DNA from: Hypoxylon rubiginosum
Lineage: Eukaryota; Ascomycota; Sordariomycetes; Xylariales; Hypoxylaceae
NCBI GenBank assembly: GCA_902806565.1
Contig: CADCXA010000025.1
Span: forward strand, 558,001 to 622,000
Length of the DNA: 64,000 bases
Direction: 5' to 3'
The notes beneath the pieces are model-generated. The model had not been told where the DNA came from, did not search any database, and saw nothing but the letters and a program-made list of their open reading frames with translations. The stretch's first letter is position 1. Every line of letters begins with the position of its first letter. The translations under genes were made by a program, and so were the position numbers. Below, in pieces: positions 45,036 through 55,550 of the stretch.

Positions 45036-46199
45036 ATGTATCGTGCTCGAATCGCACGCCAAGGCCTCCGGTGGCCTCGAGATCCATTGCGGTCCTCGCG
45101 ACGATGCTACGTCACTGATACCGAGGTAGACAAAGCAAGACAGTACTGCGTCGCACAGCTGAGGTACGACAATCTACACGCTCTGCGACAAAACACTGCA
45201 AATGCAAACAGCACTGATTGAAATAGACAGTCAGACTACGATTCCTATTTGATTCGAAACTTACTGCCCAAGTCGAGGCAAGATGCCTACGATGCCTTGC
45301 GAGCTTTCAACCTCGAGCTGGTGCGGCTCCCGGAGCTCGTGTCGAATCCGATGATTGGCCAGATGCGAATGCAGTTCTGGCGAGACGCCGTCAACAACAC
45401 ATTTGCGGGCAAGCCGCCGAAAGAGCCTATTATGATTCTCCTATATAAGGTCATCGAAAAGCTTGCCGAGACAGGCGGCACGCCGAGCTCCATCAAGTTC
45501 TGGTTGCTACGTCTCATCAATACCCGGGAGAAGCACATGGACAATCGACCGTTTGCGAGTATAGCTTCGTTGGAGGAGTACGCAGAGAATACATATTCGA
45601 CTCTTATGTATTCGAATCTAGCAGCTCTCCCCATGCAGTCCATGCATATGGACCATTTAGCAAGTCACATTGGCAAGGCATGCGGCATAGTGGCCGTTCT
45701 TCGAGGCATCCCATTCTTAGCTGCATCCTCGCCGCCTGTCGCGTCGCCTAGTGGGTCCCGTGTCGTAGGTAGTGGCAGAAACCCAGTACTGCTACTCCCG
45801 TTAGATGTCATGGCCGAAACGGGCTTGAAGGAGGAGGATGTATATCGGCAGGGCCCTCGCGCGGACGGTTTCGAGGATGCCGTCTTCAAAGTCGCCACTC
45901 GAGCTAATGACCATCTCATCACTGCGAGGGAAATGTTGAAAAACCTCCGTGCAGGACAGAGCCCCGGTCACGAGTATGAACACCACGGCGAGGAGCAGCA
46001 CGAATATCCCTTAATGACTCCCGGGGACGATGATACGAAAAGGGATTTGCGTCGGGGGTTCAGTGCTCTATTGGAAGGCATTCCAGCAAGCGACTATTTA
46101 ACGAGGCTCGAAGCCCAAAATTTCAACCCTTTCACTGTCAAGAGCAGTTGGAAGCTCCCGTGGCGATTGTGGAGAGCAGTCAAATCTCAACAGATATAA
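45036..46199 (+). CDS. NDUFAF6: Mitochondrial complex I assembly factor 6 (squalene/phytoene-synthase fold)
   Basis: Exons 45036-45163 and 45227-46199; the 63-nt intron (GTACGA...AATAG) restores the conserved run AQLRQSDYDSYLIRNLLP and gives 366 residues. The Arg-rich N-terminus (MYRARIARQGLRWPRDPLRSSRR) looks like a mitochondrial presequence. The rest has the squalene/phytoene-synthase fold of the NDUFAF6 branch: AYDALRAFNLELVRLPE, MRMQFWRDAVNN, LASHIGKACGIVAVLRGIPF. In animals this protein is needed for assembly of the ND1 module of complex I; an orthologous role here is inferred. The DxxxD prenyl-diphosphate motifs of true synthases are not evident, as expected for the assembly factor. Confidence 0.9.
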
Positions 46200-46677
46200 G
46201 TCCTGAGTTGGCCCACCAGCTAGTCACGCTGCTGTACATACATAATAATACAGATGTAACAAACGGGAGTCCGAATGTCGCGATTTCGTCTCCATATATA
46301 TTTCGCTCCTTCAATCTCATTTAACAATCCATGTTCATATTCGGCCGATCATGCCGGGATAATTCATATCCCAACAGGACGGCACGAGCTGGCGTAGGCG
46401 TCAGCATCACCGCTGTTAGTTTGATTACGGTGACGCAAGTCCCCAGATGTATAGGTACCTAAGATCCCACCATATCCAAGTGCCCAGCCAGGTACTTCTA
46501 CCCTCGGATTAACCAACGTCGCCGAACCCGCGCCCAAAGGGATGTAATAATTATTTCGCAATTTCATTCGCAGGCTCTCTCGCCTTTATTTATTTACACC
46601 TGCCTCCCAGCTTTTTTGTCACTGCTCAGGTTTTTCCCCCGTGTTTTGTTGCCGACTCAAGATCAAGAAAAACAACA
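46200..46677. promoter_or_regulatory. Promoter region of the cupin gene, 478 bp
   Basis: Lies between two genes on the forward strand. A pyrimidine-rich leader (GCTTTTTTGTCACTGCTCAGG) and an A-rich context (AAGAAAAACAACA) precede the ATG at 46678, typical of strongly expressed fungal genes. TAGGTACCTAAG at 46452-46463 is a copy of the recurring motif. Confidence 0.45.
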
Positions 46678-47354
46678 ATGCTTCTCAAAACCACGTTCCT
46701 CGGCCCCCTAGGCCTGCTGATCGCTACCGCAACGGGAGCCCAAGCAGCGCACGCCCACGTTGCCGCCCGGCACAACGTGTCGATCCCGATGGACCAGCGC
46801 AGCGCGGCCGAGGTCGTCGCGCAGCTGAACCTGGTCCCGAACGACGAGAAGGGGTACTACGTCCAGACCTTCGAGGACCCGGACCAGGTGATCCGGACGG
46901 GGAGCGACAACGGCACGCGGTCCGCCAGCACCGAGATCTACTACCTGCTCGAGGGCGCCGCCGGCTCCTCGTACTGGCACCGCGTCGACGCCGTCGAGGT
47001 CTGGCACTACTACGCCGGCGCGCCGCTCACGCTGTCGCTCTCGAACGACGACGGCGCGGCCCCCGTCGAGAGGCTGCTCGGCCCGGACGTGTTCGACGGC
47101 CAGCAGCCGCAGGTCGCGATCCCGAAGGGCACGTGGCAGAGCGCGCTGTCGCACGGGAGGTGGACGTTGGTGGGGACGACTGGTAAGTTGGGATGTTTTT
47201 TTTTTTTCCGTATTTAATTTACGGTTTTCAAATTGCTCGAAAACTTCAAATTGGGCGCAGAGCTAATGTGGTTGGAAACTCGATAGTGGCCCCTGGCTTT
47301 GTCCCGGATGGTGTGGAGCTTGCGCCGCCGGGCTGGGAGCCGAATGGAGCGTGA
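46678..47354 (+). CDS. Secreted cupin (DUF985/cupin_5 type)
   Basis: Exons 46678-47182 and 47287-47354. The intron (GTAAGT...GATAG, with an 11-T run inside) joins GTT-VAPGFVPDG in frame, giving 190 residues. An N-terminal signal peptide is present (MLLKTTFLGPLGLLIATATGAQA). The body is a single cupin: QRSAAEVVAQLNLVPNDEKGYYVQTF, STEIYYLLEGAAGSSYWHRVDAVEVWHYYAGAPL, LGPDVFDGQQPQVAIPKGTWQSA, ending FVPDGVELAPPGW. This is the DUF985 pattern. The His of WHRVDAVEVWHYY and nearby acidic residues would be the metal ligands. Function is unknown; the usual members are cytosolic, so a secreted form is a notable variant. Third codon positions are strongly GC-biased. Confidence 0.88.
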
Positions 47355-47510
47355 GAATGAAGGAATATGGCCCGATAGATTACATGTATAGATGAACTTG
47401 TTTATAAAATTAACGAGTGTATTGATTAGAGATCAGGTATGCAGTAATATCTCAATTCCCGCCTACTGTTCTGTAGGCCGACGGCACATGACATGATGTT
47501 CCCCGTACGA

Positions 47511-50500
47511 TTACCTCCTCCAGATAACAACAAGCTCGTCAAAGTCTGGTTCCGTCAACACCTCGGGTGTTCTCGTATCATTTTCGATTAGCTGGCGCCT
47601 GATATCCACACTCTTGCGAAGAGTTGCAGCGGCCGCATCTCCTTGACCTGATTCTGAGAGTATTCGGGCCTGGAGAAACGTCGCGCGGGCAACTTCTCCT
47701 TTGTGGAACCTTGATCGTTGCAACGCCCGTATTGCTCGCCCAACGAAGGATCTGCATAAGTCTCGGGAGTAAGAAAGCTGCGGGTGGAGAGGAACGGTTA
47801 TAGTAGAAACCTACTGTGCTTGATCGAACGTTTTATCCCTCAAGTAATGGGTTGCTACCTTGTAGTACGCGTTGGCGGTGTCAAGGTCATCCTCACCCCC
47901 GGTCGCTCGTAGCTGGAGCAGAGCTCGCTGATGGTATTCGAGGCCTTCTCCGTGAAGAGCTTGTTTGCTGGAAATGTTGCCAAGGCACGCAAGCAATAGC
48001 CCGGTGCTACTTGAATCTCAGCATCTTGTATTTCATGGATCTTGACCTGATGCATACTAACCGCTTATTTTCTCGATCGTCTCGTCCAAACTTGATTTCC
48101 CTCTCTCTCAACGCCTCTAGTGCCGTCGAGGTGGCCTTTTCAAACTCTCCTTCGTGCAAGTATATCAACGACAGGTAGTACAAGGGGCTGTAGAGCTGGA
48201 GTCTCGAGAACTGAGACATTTTCTTTCGAAGTTGAATGGATTTGTCGATGAGTCTTTTGGCTTTATCAAACATGTTATTCATCATCATGGAGCGGGCAGT
48301 CTCAGTATAGCTGGCAGCCAGTTGCGAATTGACCACTCCAGTCTCCGCGAACATCCTCTTCCTAATTTCCAGAGCTTCGAGGTTCTTCTGAAGTGATACT
48401 TCAGGCTGGTTAATCTCCATAGCAATATTGCTCCATGTCCCGAATTGATTAGCCCGGGTCTGAGGATGACTTTCGGGCTCACCCTCTAGAATCCTCAAGA
48501 TTAACTGAATACATACCAATGAGTCGTCCATGTTAGAGCGCTGATATTGGTACCTATTGGGGCAGCATTCGCGTTAGTGTGTCCCAGCCTTGAATCTGGG
48601 TGGAATATCTTGCAGCCCTAATCCAATGATATGGAACTTACCAGGCAATTTCGCTTAGGATATTCAAGAAGTCCACGGTAGTACACCCCCGTCTGGTCTC
48701 TTCAGATAATGTCTCGTAAAATCGACTTAGTTGTTTAGTATGTGGTAGGAGCTTATCGCACTGCTCCCGTCGCTCAACACGGTCAAAGTCGTGAAAGCCA
48801 TGGAATGGAAGTGTCTCGAAAGGCCAAACTCCTGTCATAAGGCCTACGGCTGCATTGAAAATCGAGACAACTTCGTCCTTTTTCTTCAGGAGCTGGCCTC
48901 GTATAACCTCTTGGATGAGCGGGTGGATAGAGAGGTCTACTGGATCATCCGCATTTTCCCCTGTTTGTTGGCTTATGATAGAACGGGACTCAATGGTCTC
49001 GATTTCTTGGTGATAGGCACCACTTTCCAAAGGATAGCCCGGTAGTTTTGCTCTATCTGGCGTTTTTGTCAAAATATCCTCTGGTATTGACGCTGGTGCA
49101 AGCATGGATATAACCGACAGAAGTTGAGCGGCCCCTGGACTCATATTCTCTAACGCCCATGCAGAAGTTAGAGTTAGGTTATATCCGCCGTGCAAGTTCC
49201 CAACTCTAGCCGAGTGGTACCTGAAGCGATGTTCCCTGGTCTCGTATATCTCAAGGAACTTGGAAAGGGACAGCTTCTCTCGATGCATAATTCCCGCCAT
49301 TTGTGCAATAGCCAGGGGCCAGCATCCTAGTTTCGTGACGGCCTGCCGAAGAACATCAGGTAATTCATTCGGTCGACGGTTTCGCGCCAGAAGGCGTTTC
49401 AATAACTCGACTGCGTCATCGGCACTCAACACTGGAAGTTCAGCACCACACTCGCCAAAATAATTCTGTGTCATGGCCCCTCGGTTCCGGCTTGTAATGA
49501 CGATAGAACCTTGGCCGTCATATGGCCAGAAATCCAGAACATCGTCCGGATTGTCGGCATTATCTATGACTAGAAGCCACCTCATTAATTTCCCCTCTTT
49601 CTTCGTGAAATTCTGGAAAGGTTCCATAAGCCACCCTTTTACTAACTCTCTGCTGAGCACATCATCTTGTGCTTCAGCTCGAGACTCAAGCTTCAATCTG
49701 GCAGATATCTCTTTGAAGGCAACAAATAAACTCTCTGTGCTATCCGCTTGTATCCATATTCTGACGTCGAACTGGGACTTGTATGAATGGAAGAAGTGTA
49801 AAGCTGTTTGGGTTTTCCCCAAACCTGCAGCACCACAGAGCACATATGCGTTTGGGCGCGATATGCTTGACAGCTCAGTCTCTGACGGTTGTAGCAACCG
49901 ATCTTTCATCTTCTTGATCAAGTCATCACGACCACGGAAGTCGTGGTTTGGTTGGCGGCGGGCGCCCACTTGAATCCATTCCACCACATCTGGAACAGTT
50001 GGGAATCTTTTAAGGGTATCAACTTCAGGCAGCACAACAAATCCCTGGTCAGATTCCGACGAAGAAGTGAAGCCATTTGAGGTGCTCATAGTCTGAAAGG
50101 ACGAACGCTGTCTGCTCGGTAGCTTGAAAGAACGGTATGGACCCCCTCCGGTGGTCACTGGCGGCGACGTAAATAGCTGTGGCGAAGTAGGCTCTTGTGG
50201 ATTGGGCGTCCCTGATATCGTATGGGAGACGTTTACAGTAGAATCGGGAAAAGCTTTATTAAATTAGCGGATATTCTCAAGTTTGTGCTCCTTTTATGTG
50301 TTCCGGTAGGTACCACACAGACGTGGGAACGTTACTACTTACTCCCCCGTGAATCAGAACGGCCGGACACAAGCAATGCATGACAGGTGTCTAAAGTGTC
50401 TGAAGTAGCGATGCCTGCCCCGGCAGCTCGGGGTTTCCCCTTTTCATCTTTACACTCGCGTAGCACCCGAGGTAGAAATTCCGAGATATGCCGATGAACT

Positions 50501-51576
50501 ACACAGTCAGTACTTTCGAAAAGGCCTGATAACTTTATGTCAATAGGGAAAATTTCGACGTGTTTTGATTTCATTGATGCCATTTTCTCGCCGACCATCT
50601 CCATGAGTTTCATTAGCACCATTCAATCGAATCAATTTTCGGATGCAATCTCCAGATGCGTACCATGACTGAACGCGTGACGATGAAATTACTACTTGTC
50701 TTCATAGGGATGCGTTCGTAACAGCATAGCATCTTGCAGTTCAGCTTGAGCTCGTCGAATCGCCACGAGCTACACACCAAGGAAGAAAAGTCATCTTTAG
50801 TCACGGTTGAGGGCCATCTGAGATATCCACTTGATTCGTATCGAAGGATTCCGTTAAGTGCGTTAGCGTTTCTCTCATTGAATTCGATGAAATGAGGTGT
50901 CCCGAAAAACAGAAGGCCTCGCGTCCTCGCCAAGCATTCCTGATAGCGGTCCTCTTGCGAGAACCTATATAGCGCCTAGAAATTTTACTTAGCAATTAAG
51001 CTGACGTCTGAGTACTTCTACGTCTGGCGGTCAAGAAAGGATGAAACTAACATGTTTGACAATGCAACCTGCGACTCCAATGCTGGCAAAGACAAGTATA
51101 CGGGCCTGGGTAGTCTATCATAGCATTGTGAAATTAGAAAGACGCTGCTCAAACTGGCCATTGATAGTGAATAGCTTCTATACCTTACATACCTGTTCAA
51201 TCCACGATTGCAACCCGTTTATTAAGGTAGATGTGTTTGATTGTATATCCCTCCAGTGAAATCGTTCGCTAATTCGAAGGTTGGCATCATAGCTGATGAG
51301 TGTAGTGTTGTCCGGAGCTATCTCGAGCAATGACGTTGGCCAATTCGAATGAAGTCGAGGCAAACCAAGTGTTAATAATCCATGTACTATAATTAAGCTG
51401 CCCGTCAAGAAATCGAAACGTCAGTTACTTTAAACGTTGCGATTGGCATATCAGATATTAACCATGATGGTAATTGTCCTGATGGGCCAATGCCGTGCAC
51501 TAACATACTCTATCCCAGGCTCTTCAGGCCGTTTAGCTCTGGTCAAGACCTTGAAGTGGTCATCCGTAGGTGCCAT
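47511..51576 (-). CDS. NLR: alpha/beta-hydrolase-like, NB-ARC, TPR
   Basis: Nine exons: 51576-51509, 51397-51193, 51114-51052, 50975-50664, 50598-50343, 50211-48642, 48553-48062, 48009-47815 and 47751-47511. All phases agree, giving 1133 residues from ATG to stop. Residues about 23-290 resemble the SesB-type alpha/beta-hydrolase found at the N-terminus of fungal NLRs (LIIVHGL, TRGLLFFGTPH, CYERIPMKT). The nucleophile elbow is degenerate, reading FASIGVAGCIVKH instead of GHSLGG. NB-ARC follows with Walker A GAAGLGKT at 428-435, Walker B WLLVIDNAD at 513-521 and SIVITSRN. The C-terminal third has TPR-like helices (ANQFGTWSNIAMEINQPEVS, YYLSLIYLHEGEFEKA). Such STAND receptors act in non-self recognition, heterokaryon incompatibility or programmed cell death. 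The ligand is unknown. It is convergent with the cupin gene. Confidence 0.9.
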
Positions 51577-52299
51577 GCCGTTCTTGGATCTAGCTAGACT
51601 CATTAAAAGACGATTAACTCATATAAAGGGGAGATATTATATTACTCGCTAGAGAAGGTAAGAAGTACCTAGTAGCTTTGGAAAATTATCGTAGATCATG
51701 AATAAGCATGAGCCCCTGATTAGAGGGACCCAGCCACAGGGCTGTGTTGTCGCTGGCCACGTAGAAGGGCGTTACAAAAAATGCTCCCTGTAAGAGAAAT
51801 ACTGTATAGATTTGGACAGTGACGCCATTCTACCTCAGATAAGCCTGTGTACTGTCATTGGACAGCCACCACATGCTTTGCCCGTTGATGGTAACACAGC
51901 AGCAACGGATAAGAGCGGATGCCAGCAGCAGCTCTCTCGAATTCTTCTATCTTCCAAGTTCACCTTAAACCACAGGTTACCTACGTGCGACGCTCTTTCA
52001 TTCATCCTAGGCAACCAGCAAATCGAACATGTCAAGGTTACCCCCTGAAGAATGCCCTCGGGCTCAGCCTTGGAAGCGGATGAATGATTCGTCATCCCCT
52101 GTAACGCAACATTCTATGGCCGTTGGTAGCGAATCTGCGATGTGGAATGACCAGAACTGCACAATAGCCAAAACACAAATCACCTACGCCCACAAATAAT
52201 CGTACGCACCCCTCGTCGTTGAAATATCCGAAGATCCACACATTAGAGCCATAATTCACCGACATATAAACTAGTGGGATAAAGGCGTCAAGGACAAGA
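51577..52299. promoter_or_regulatory. Intergenic, 723 bp, upstream of the NLR
   Basis: Carries the NLR promoter and the 3' region of the CmcJ-like gene. Overlapping frames of about 80 codons on both strands at 51812-52095 are open, but I recognise no domain and see no splice structure, so they are not called genes. Confidence 0.45.
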
Positions 52300-53437
52300 T
52301 CAATCCAAGTAAATTATTGCTCGTGCTCCGATGCTTTCCCTCGGCACCACTGGGATCTCTTCCCCGGGATTCTGAGGTAACTGGAATGCCGTATGAGGAA
52401 CACCTGGGACGAGTTAGAGTGGGGATATTCTTCTTTTAACAGACAGTTAATAGAAGTATTGCTGCGTGCCTTGATTACCCTCGGAATCAACCTGTCTGAA
52501 AAGAAGCAATTCTGATGGCATCTGTCCACTCAAATAGTACCATTTCTGAGACGGGTTATGGTATACGGTGTGGTTCTCTCTGACGATATTATCTGGTGAG
52601 CTTCGCGAGTTTGGTGAAGAGGGGAAAATGTGATCATGTCTCTCCAGATCCCGCTTGTCAACTGTGACCGCATCGCAGAATGCTAATGGCCAGTCATGCA
52701 GTGGTCCTCTCAAGGGCTTACAGACGCTTTAAGTAGTTAGTGGTAGATATATGGTATACATGTTCATGCAATTCAGCTCACTTTAGATAAATGAACCGCC
52801 TTGATTCATGGCGGAGAGCTCCCTCTTGCGTTTCAAGCTCTATCACGAGCTTGTGTAATGCTTGTGGTGTAGCGTTTGTGCGATTTAGTAACCAAAGACC
52901 TTAAAAGACCTAGAATTACTATAGACGAAAGTCCAGGATCCAAGGAATCTCTCACCAATATGTACACGAGAGGCTAGCTGAACCGCGTGTGTAGTGCGCC
53001 GTATCTCTACATTTGGAAATTCCGGATGTCGCCGACGAACCTTGCCATTGATCAGTGTCTGGTCGAATGGCTGTATAATGCAGACATACTAGTATGCTAA
53101 AGATACAAACTGAGGTCGCCTGGAAGTATTGTAGTAGGCACGCACCGAGCTCTTGCGCATAAACGTTTTCTAACTTTGCAGTGTTTTCGAAGTCTTCGTA
53201 CGTCATCGAACTGCTGAAGTCAAGCAGATCGAAACCATTCTTTTCAAATGTGAACTGTCCCTCTCGCCCCCTTATATCCTCGATGGTGATGTCAACGCAA
53301 TCTTGCTGGAAGTTGCTCCTTGGAACATCGCCAGTCCAACTTTCGATCTCGAAAGCGATGCTATAAGGCTTGGTGGTCTTATAAAGTTCAAGACGCCTCA
53401 TGAAGTTGAAACTTCCGACAATAACTGTACTCTCCAT
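52300..53437 (-). CDS. CmcJ-like (GA4-desaturase-family) oxygenase, splice acceptor damaged
   Basis: Exons 53437-53090, 53040-52956, 52860-52782, 52726-52479 and 52403-52300 keep frame (287 residues). Family hallmarks are YKTTKPYSIAFEIE, DITIEDIRGRE, ELGACLLQYFQAT, VRRRHPEFP, NVCKPLRGPLHDWPLAFCD, SQKWYYLSGQMPSELLLFRQ and GVPHTAF. Relatives are Fe(II)/2-oxoglutarate-type or related oxygenases of fungal metabolism with an HxD metal motif. Here exon 2 ends at His-Ile, and the next residues should begin with Asp followed by ATPQAL. The required acceptor position (52877-52876) reads AA instead of AG, just after a TACTAAA branch point. The only nearby AG (ending 52861) drops five codons including the Asp, giving HIA. 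The enzyme is therefore probably inactive, or the gene is becoming a pseudogene. The usual Trp of NVWKPL is also Cys. Confidence 0.8.
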
Positions 53438-53779
53438 CCCGAGCTAGATACATAATAGAGAAGAATGAGACATATTTCCTCCAAGGTTGATAATATGTCA
53501 AATATACCAGACTAGATGGCCGACAAAAGCCGAGAATAAATCTTCATAGTACCTACCTGGTAGGTAGGGCTGCATCCAATAAGGGGTAGGGTGTAAGGGC
53601 CGCCACCCCTCTTCCCCTTTTTATCCTCATTACCTCCTACCTAAGGTACCTTCTAAAATGAACCTAGCAACACTTTCTTTTCTCTCGTTAAACGCAGTCA
53701 CCTCATGAAGCAGTGACAGATACTAATGTACCTAGATAGGTATCTTCTAAATTTATATCTACTAAAGCACATACTATTC
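53438..53779. other. Intergenic, 342 bp
   Basis: Promoter of the CmcJ-like gene and 3' flank of the CorA-like gene. It contains a dense cluster of the recurring motif: GTACCTACCTGGTAGGTAGG at about 53551-53570, CCTACCTAAGGTACC at 53637-53651 and GTACCTAGATAGGTAT at 53728-53743. Confidence 0.5.
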
Positions 53780-55550
53780 CTACAATGATCGTTCTTCATC
53801 CTTCCCTACCAAACTCGATTCTGACGTAACTTTCAACCATAACTTGATCTTCCCAAACCCCTTTTGTACCACCTCTGAATCCCAAAAGACAAAAAGTGAA
53901 GAGATTAGACATAATGGAATTGTCACTATCGCCCATAATCCGAAACCCCAAGAGATATCCCCTATATTTACAAAATTCATGCCAAACACACTGCACGTAA
54001 AAGTTACAGGGGCGTATATGGCGACAAACGCAGCAAACTTGTGGTTGCTTCTGTTCAGTGCAATACCTGCCTGCGCATCCTCGAATACGGCTTCGTTTGT
54101 TATGGCATCAATTTCATTTTCACATCTCAACATTAGCTCCTCATTGCTGAGGAGCAAATGCTCCAGATCCTGAAGCAACGATGATAGAGATAAGGCAGCC
54201 TCGGAGCCAGCGTCGACAGAAACAGCCGTGCCATGAAACCGGACGTATTCGAGCACTTCCCTAATCCGAGAACGTCGGTATCGAAGCGCTTGACGCGAAC
54301 TTAGGAGTATTGCGCGGGTCTCCGCACTGGCCTGTTTTTTTCTGAAGTCTTTAGGGTGCCGTGAGCTCTGGATGCTCGCATCGAGAACCGACGCGATCAT
54401 ATCGAGGTACTGGATTTCCGAGACGCAAAAGTAGCGGAAAACGAGGTCCAGGGCGCTAATTGGATCCTCGATGTTCAGCTTCTCCTTGAAAATCTGGCCG
54501 TAAGCATCGCGCAACAACGGTAGGCTCTGCTGGGTTTTCTTTCTATTCGGGCTTGGATTTTCCGTTGGAAATATCTGATGTCTCTTGTCCATCGAGGGAA
54601 ACCGCCATGGATGGAGCGAAACAGGTCGAAAGTGAAAGTCACGCCCAGTAGCATCCCACGGCCCATTTGGACTGTCTTCTAAATCGGCTCCAGCATCAGA
54701 CCAAATATAAACTGTGTCATGAACCGTCAGTATCTAGTAAATGTCGGATCTTGCGAAGGGGTTCTAACCTTTCCAGTGATCGCCTTCGGCTGGGTCTCTT
54801 GATATCTGGACGGTCACAAACTGTTCGAGGCTAAATCGATATTTATCGTGGACTTCTAACCCCCTGATGACGGAACTGAAAGCCTCCCATCCATCTCCCA
54901 TTCGAAGCCTATGCATGTAACTTCCCATCTCCGCAGTAAAGCGCTGTCTCCTTGTGTGCCAATCTTCACGAACCGATTCTCCGCCGCCTATAGATTGTAT
55001 AGACAATTGTAAGGTAGCCTGCTGGCGTGACGGTAGGGTATAGAATGAGGGATGAACTCTGCAGCTTGCATGGTCTTCGAACATAAAACTCAAATGTGTG
55101 TCGAAGAAATCTGGATCAACTTTGTAAGTCGCACCAATATCCGTGAGCAGCTGAGCAGATGGGTAGCCGGCCAGAAAGATGACCTGTCGACAACTATTCC
55201 CGCGGGCTTCGTGTCTATCAGGAGGACAGTTGGCGACGTTATCTATATTGTCGGTTTTATCCACGGAGAATGCCAGGACGAAGTTACCTGGTGATGATTC
55301 TTTGGCAACGGAATTCTGAGCATCTTCTAAAAATTTGGCCAACCTTTTGCATCTACCAGCAAACAACGAAGCCCTTATCGATTCATCAGAAAGCTTCTTC
55401 ACCCATACATTATATTCAATGGGAGCTGTGCGTGGAGTTAGTCAGAATCCTCTGGAAAGATCAGAAGAGATATGTATTGCTCTTACTGCATGGTGGTATC
55501 AGATGTTGATTTCCGTTGGAATGCCGAAGGCTAACAGTAGCAGCATTCAT
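53780..55550 (-). CDS. CorA-like protein with GMN motif
   Basis: Exons 55550-55487, 55425-54769 and 54711-53780 keep frame (550 residues). Introns have canonical ends and branch points (CTGACTAAC before the exon 2 acceptor; CTGAC before the exon 3 acceptor). The first exon is short (MNAATVSLRHSNG). The large N-terminal part (VIFLAGYPSAQLLTDIGATYKVDPDFFDTHL, RFSLEQFVTVQISRDPAEGD) matches the fungal CorA-like soluble region. A long-helix segment follows (VEYVR-type EVLEYVRFHG, LQDLEHLLLSNEELMLRCENEIDAI). The C-terminal helices follow with FGMN at 483-486, the canonical CorA selectivity filter, then WGFGLWAIVTIPLCLISSLFVF. It may transport Mg2+ or have been recruited to another role; related proteins are numerous in plant-associated fungi. 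It is only distantly related to the CorA gene at 20.8 kb. Confidence 0.88.

Noticed and set aside
37823..47354. Secondary-metabolite cluster around the Zn2Cys6 regulator
   Set aside because: No PKS, NRPS, terpene synthase or P450 is present; the squalene/phytoene-synthase-fold gene nearby is the mitochondrial assembly factor.
51812..52095. Overlapping 78- and 86-codon frames between the NLR and the CmcJ-like gene
   Set aside because: No domain, no start context or splice support, and both strands are open over the same stretch.
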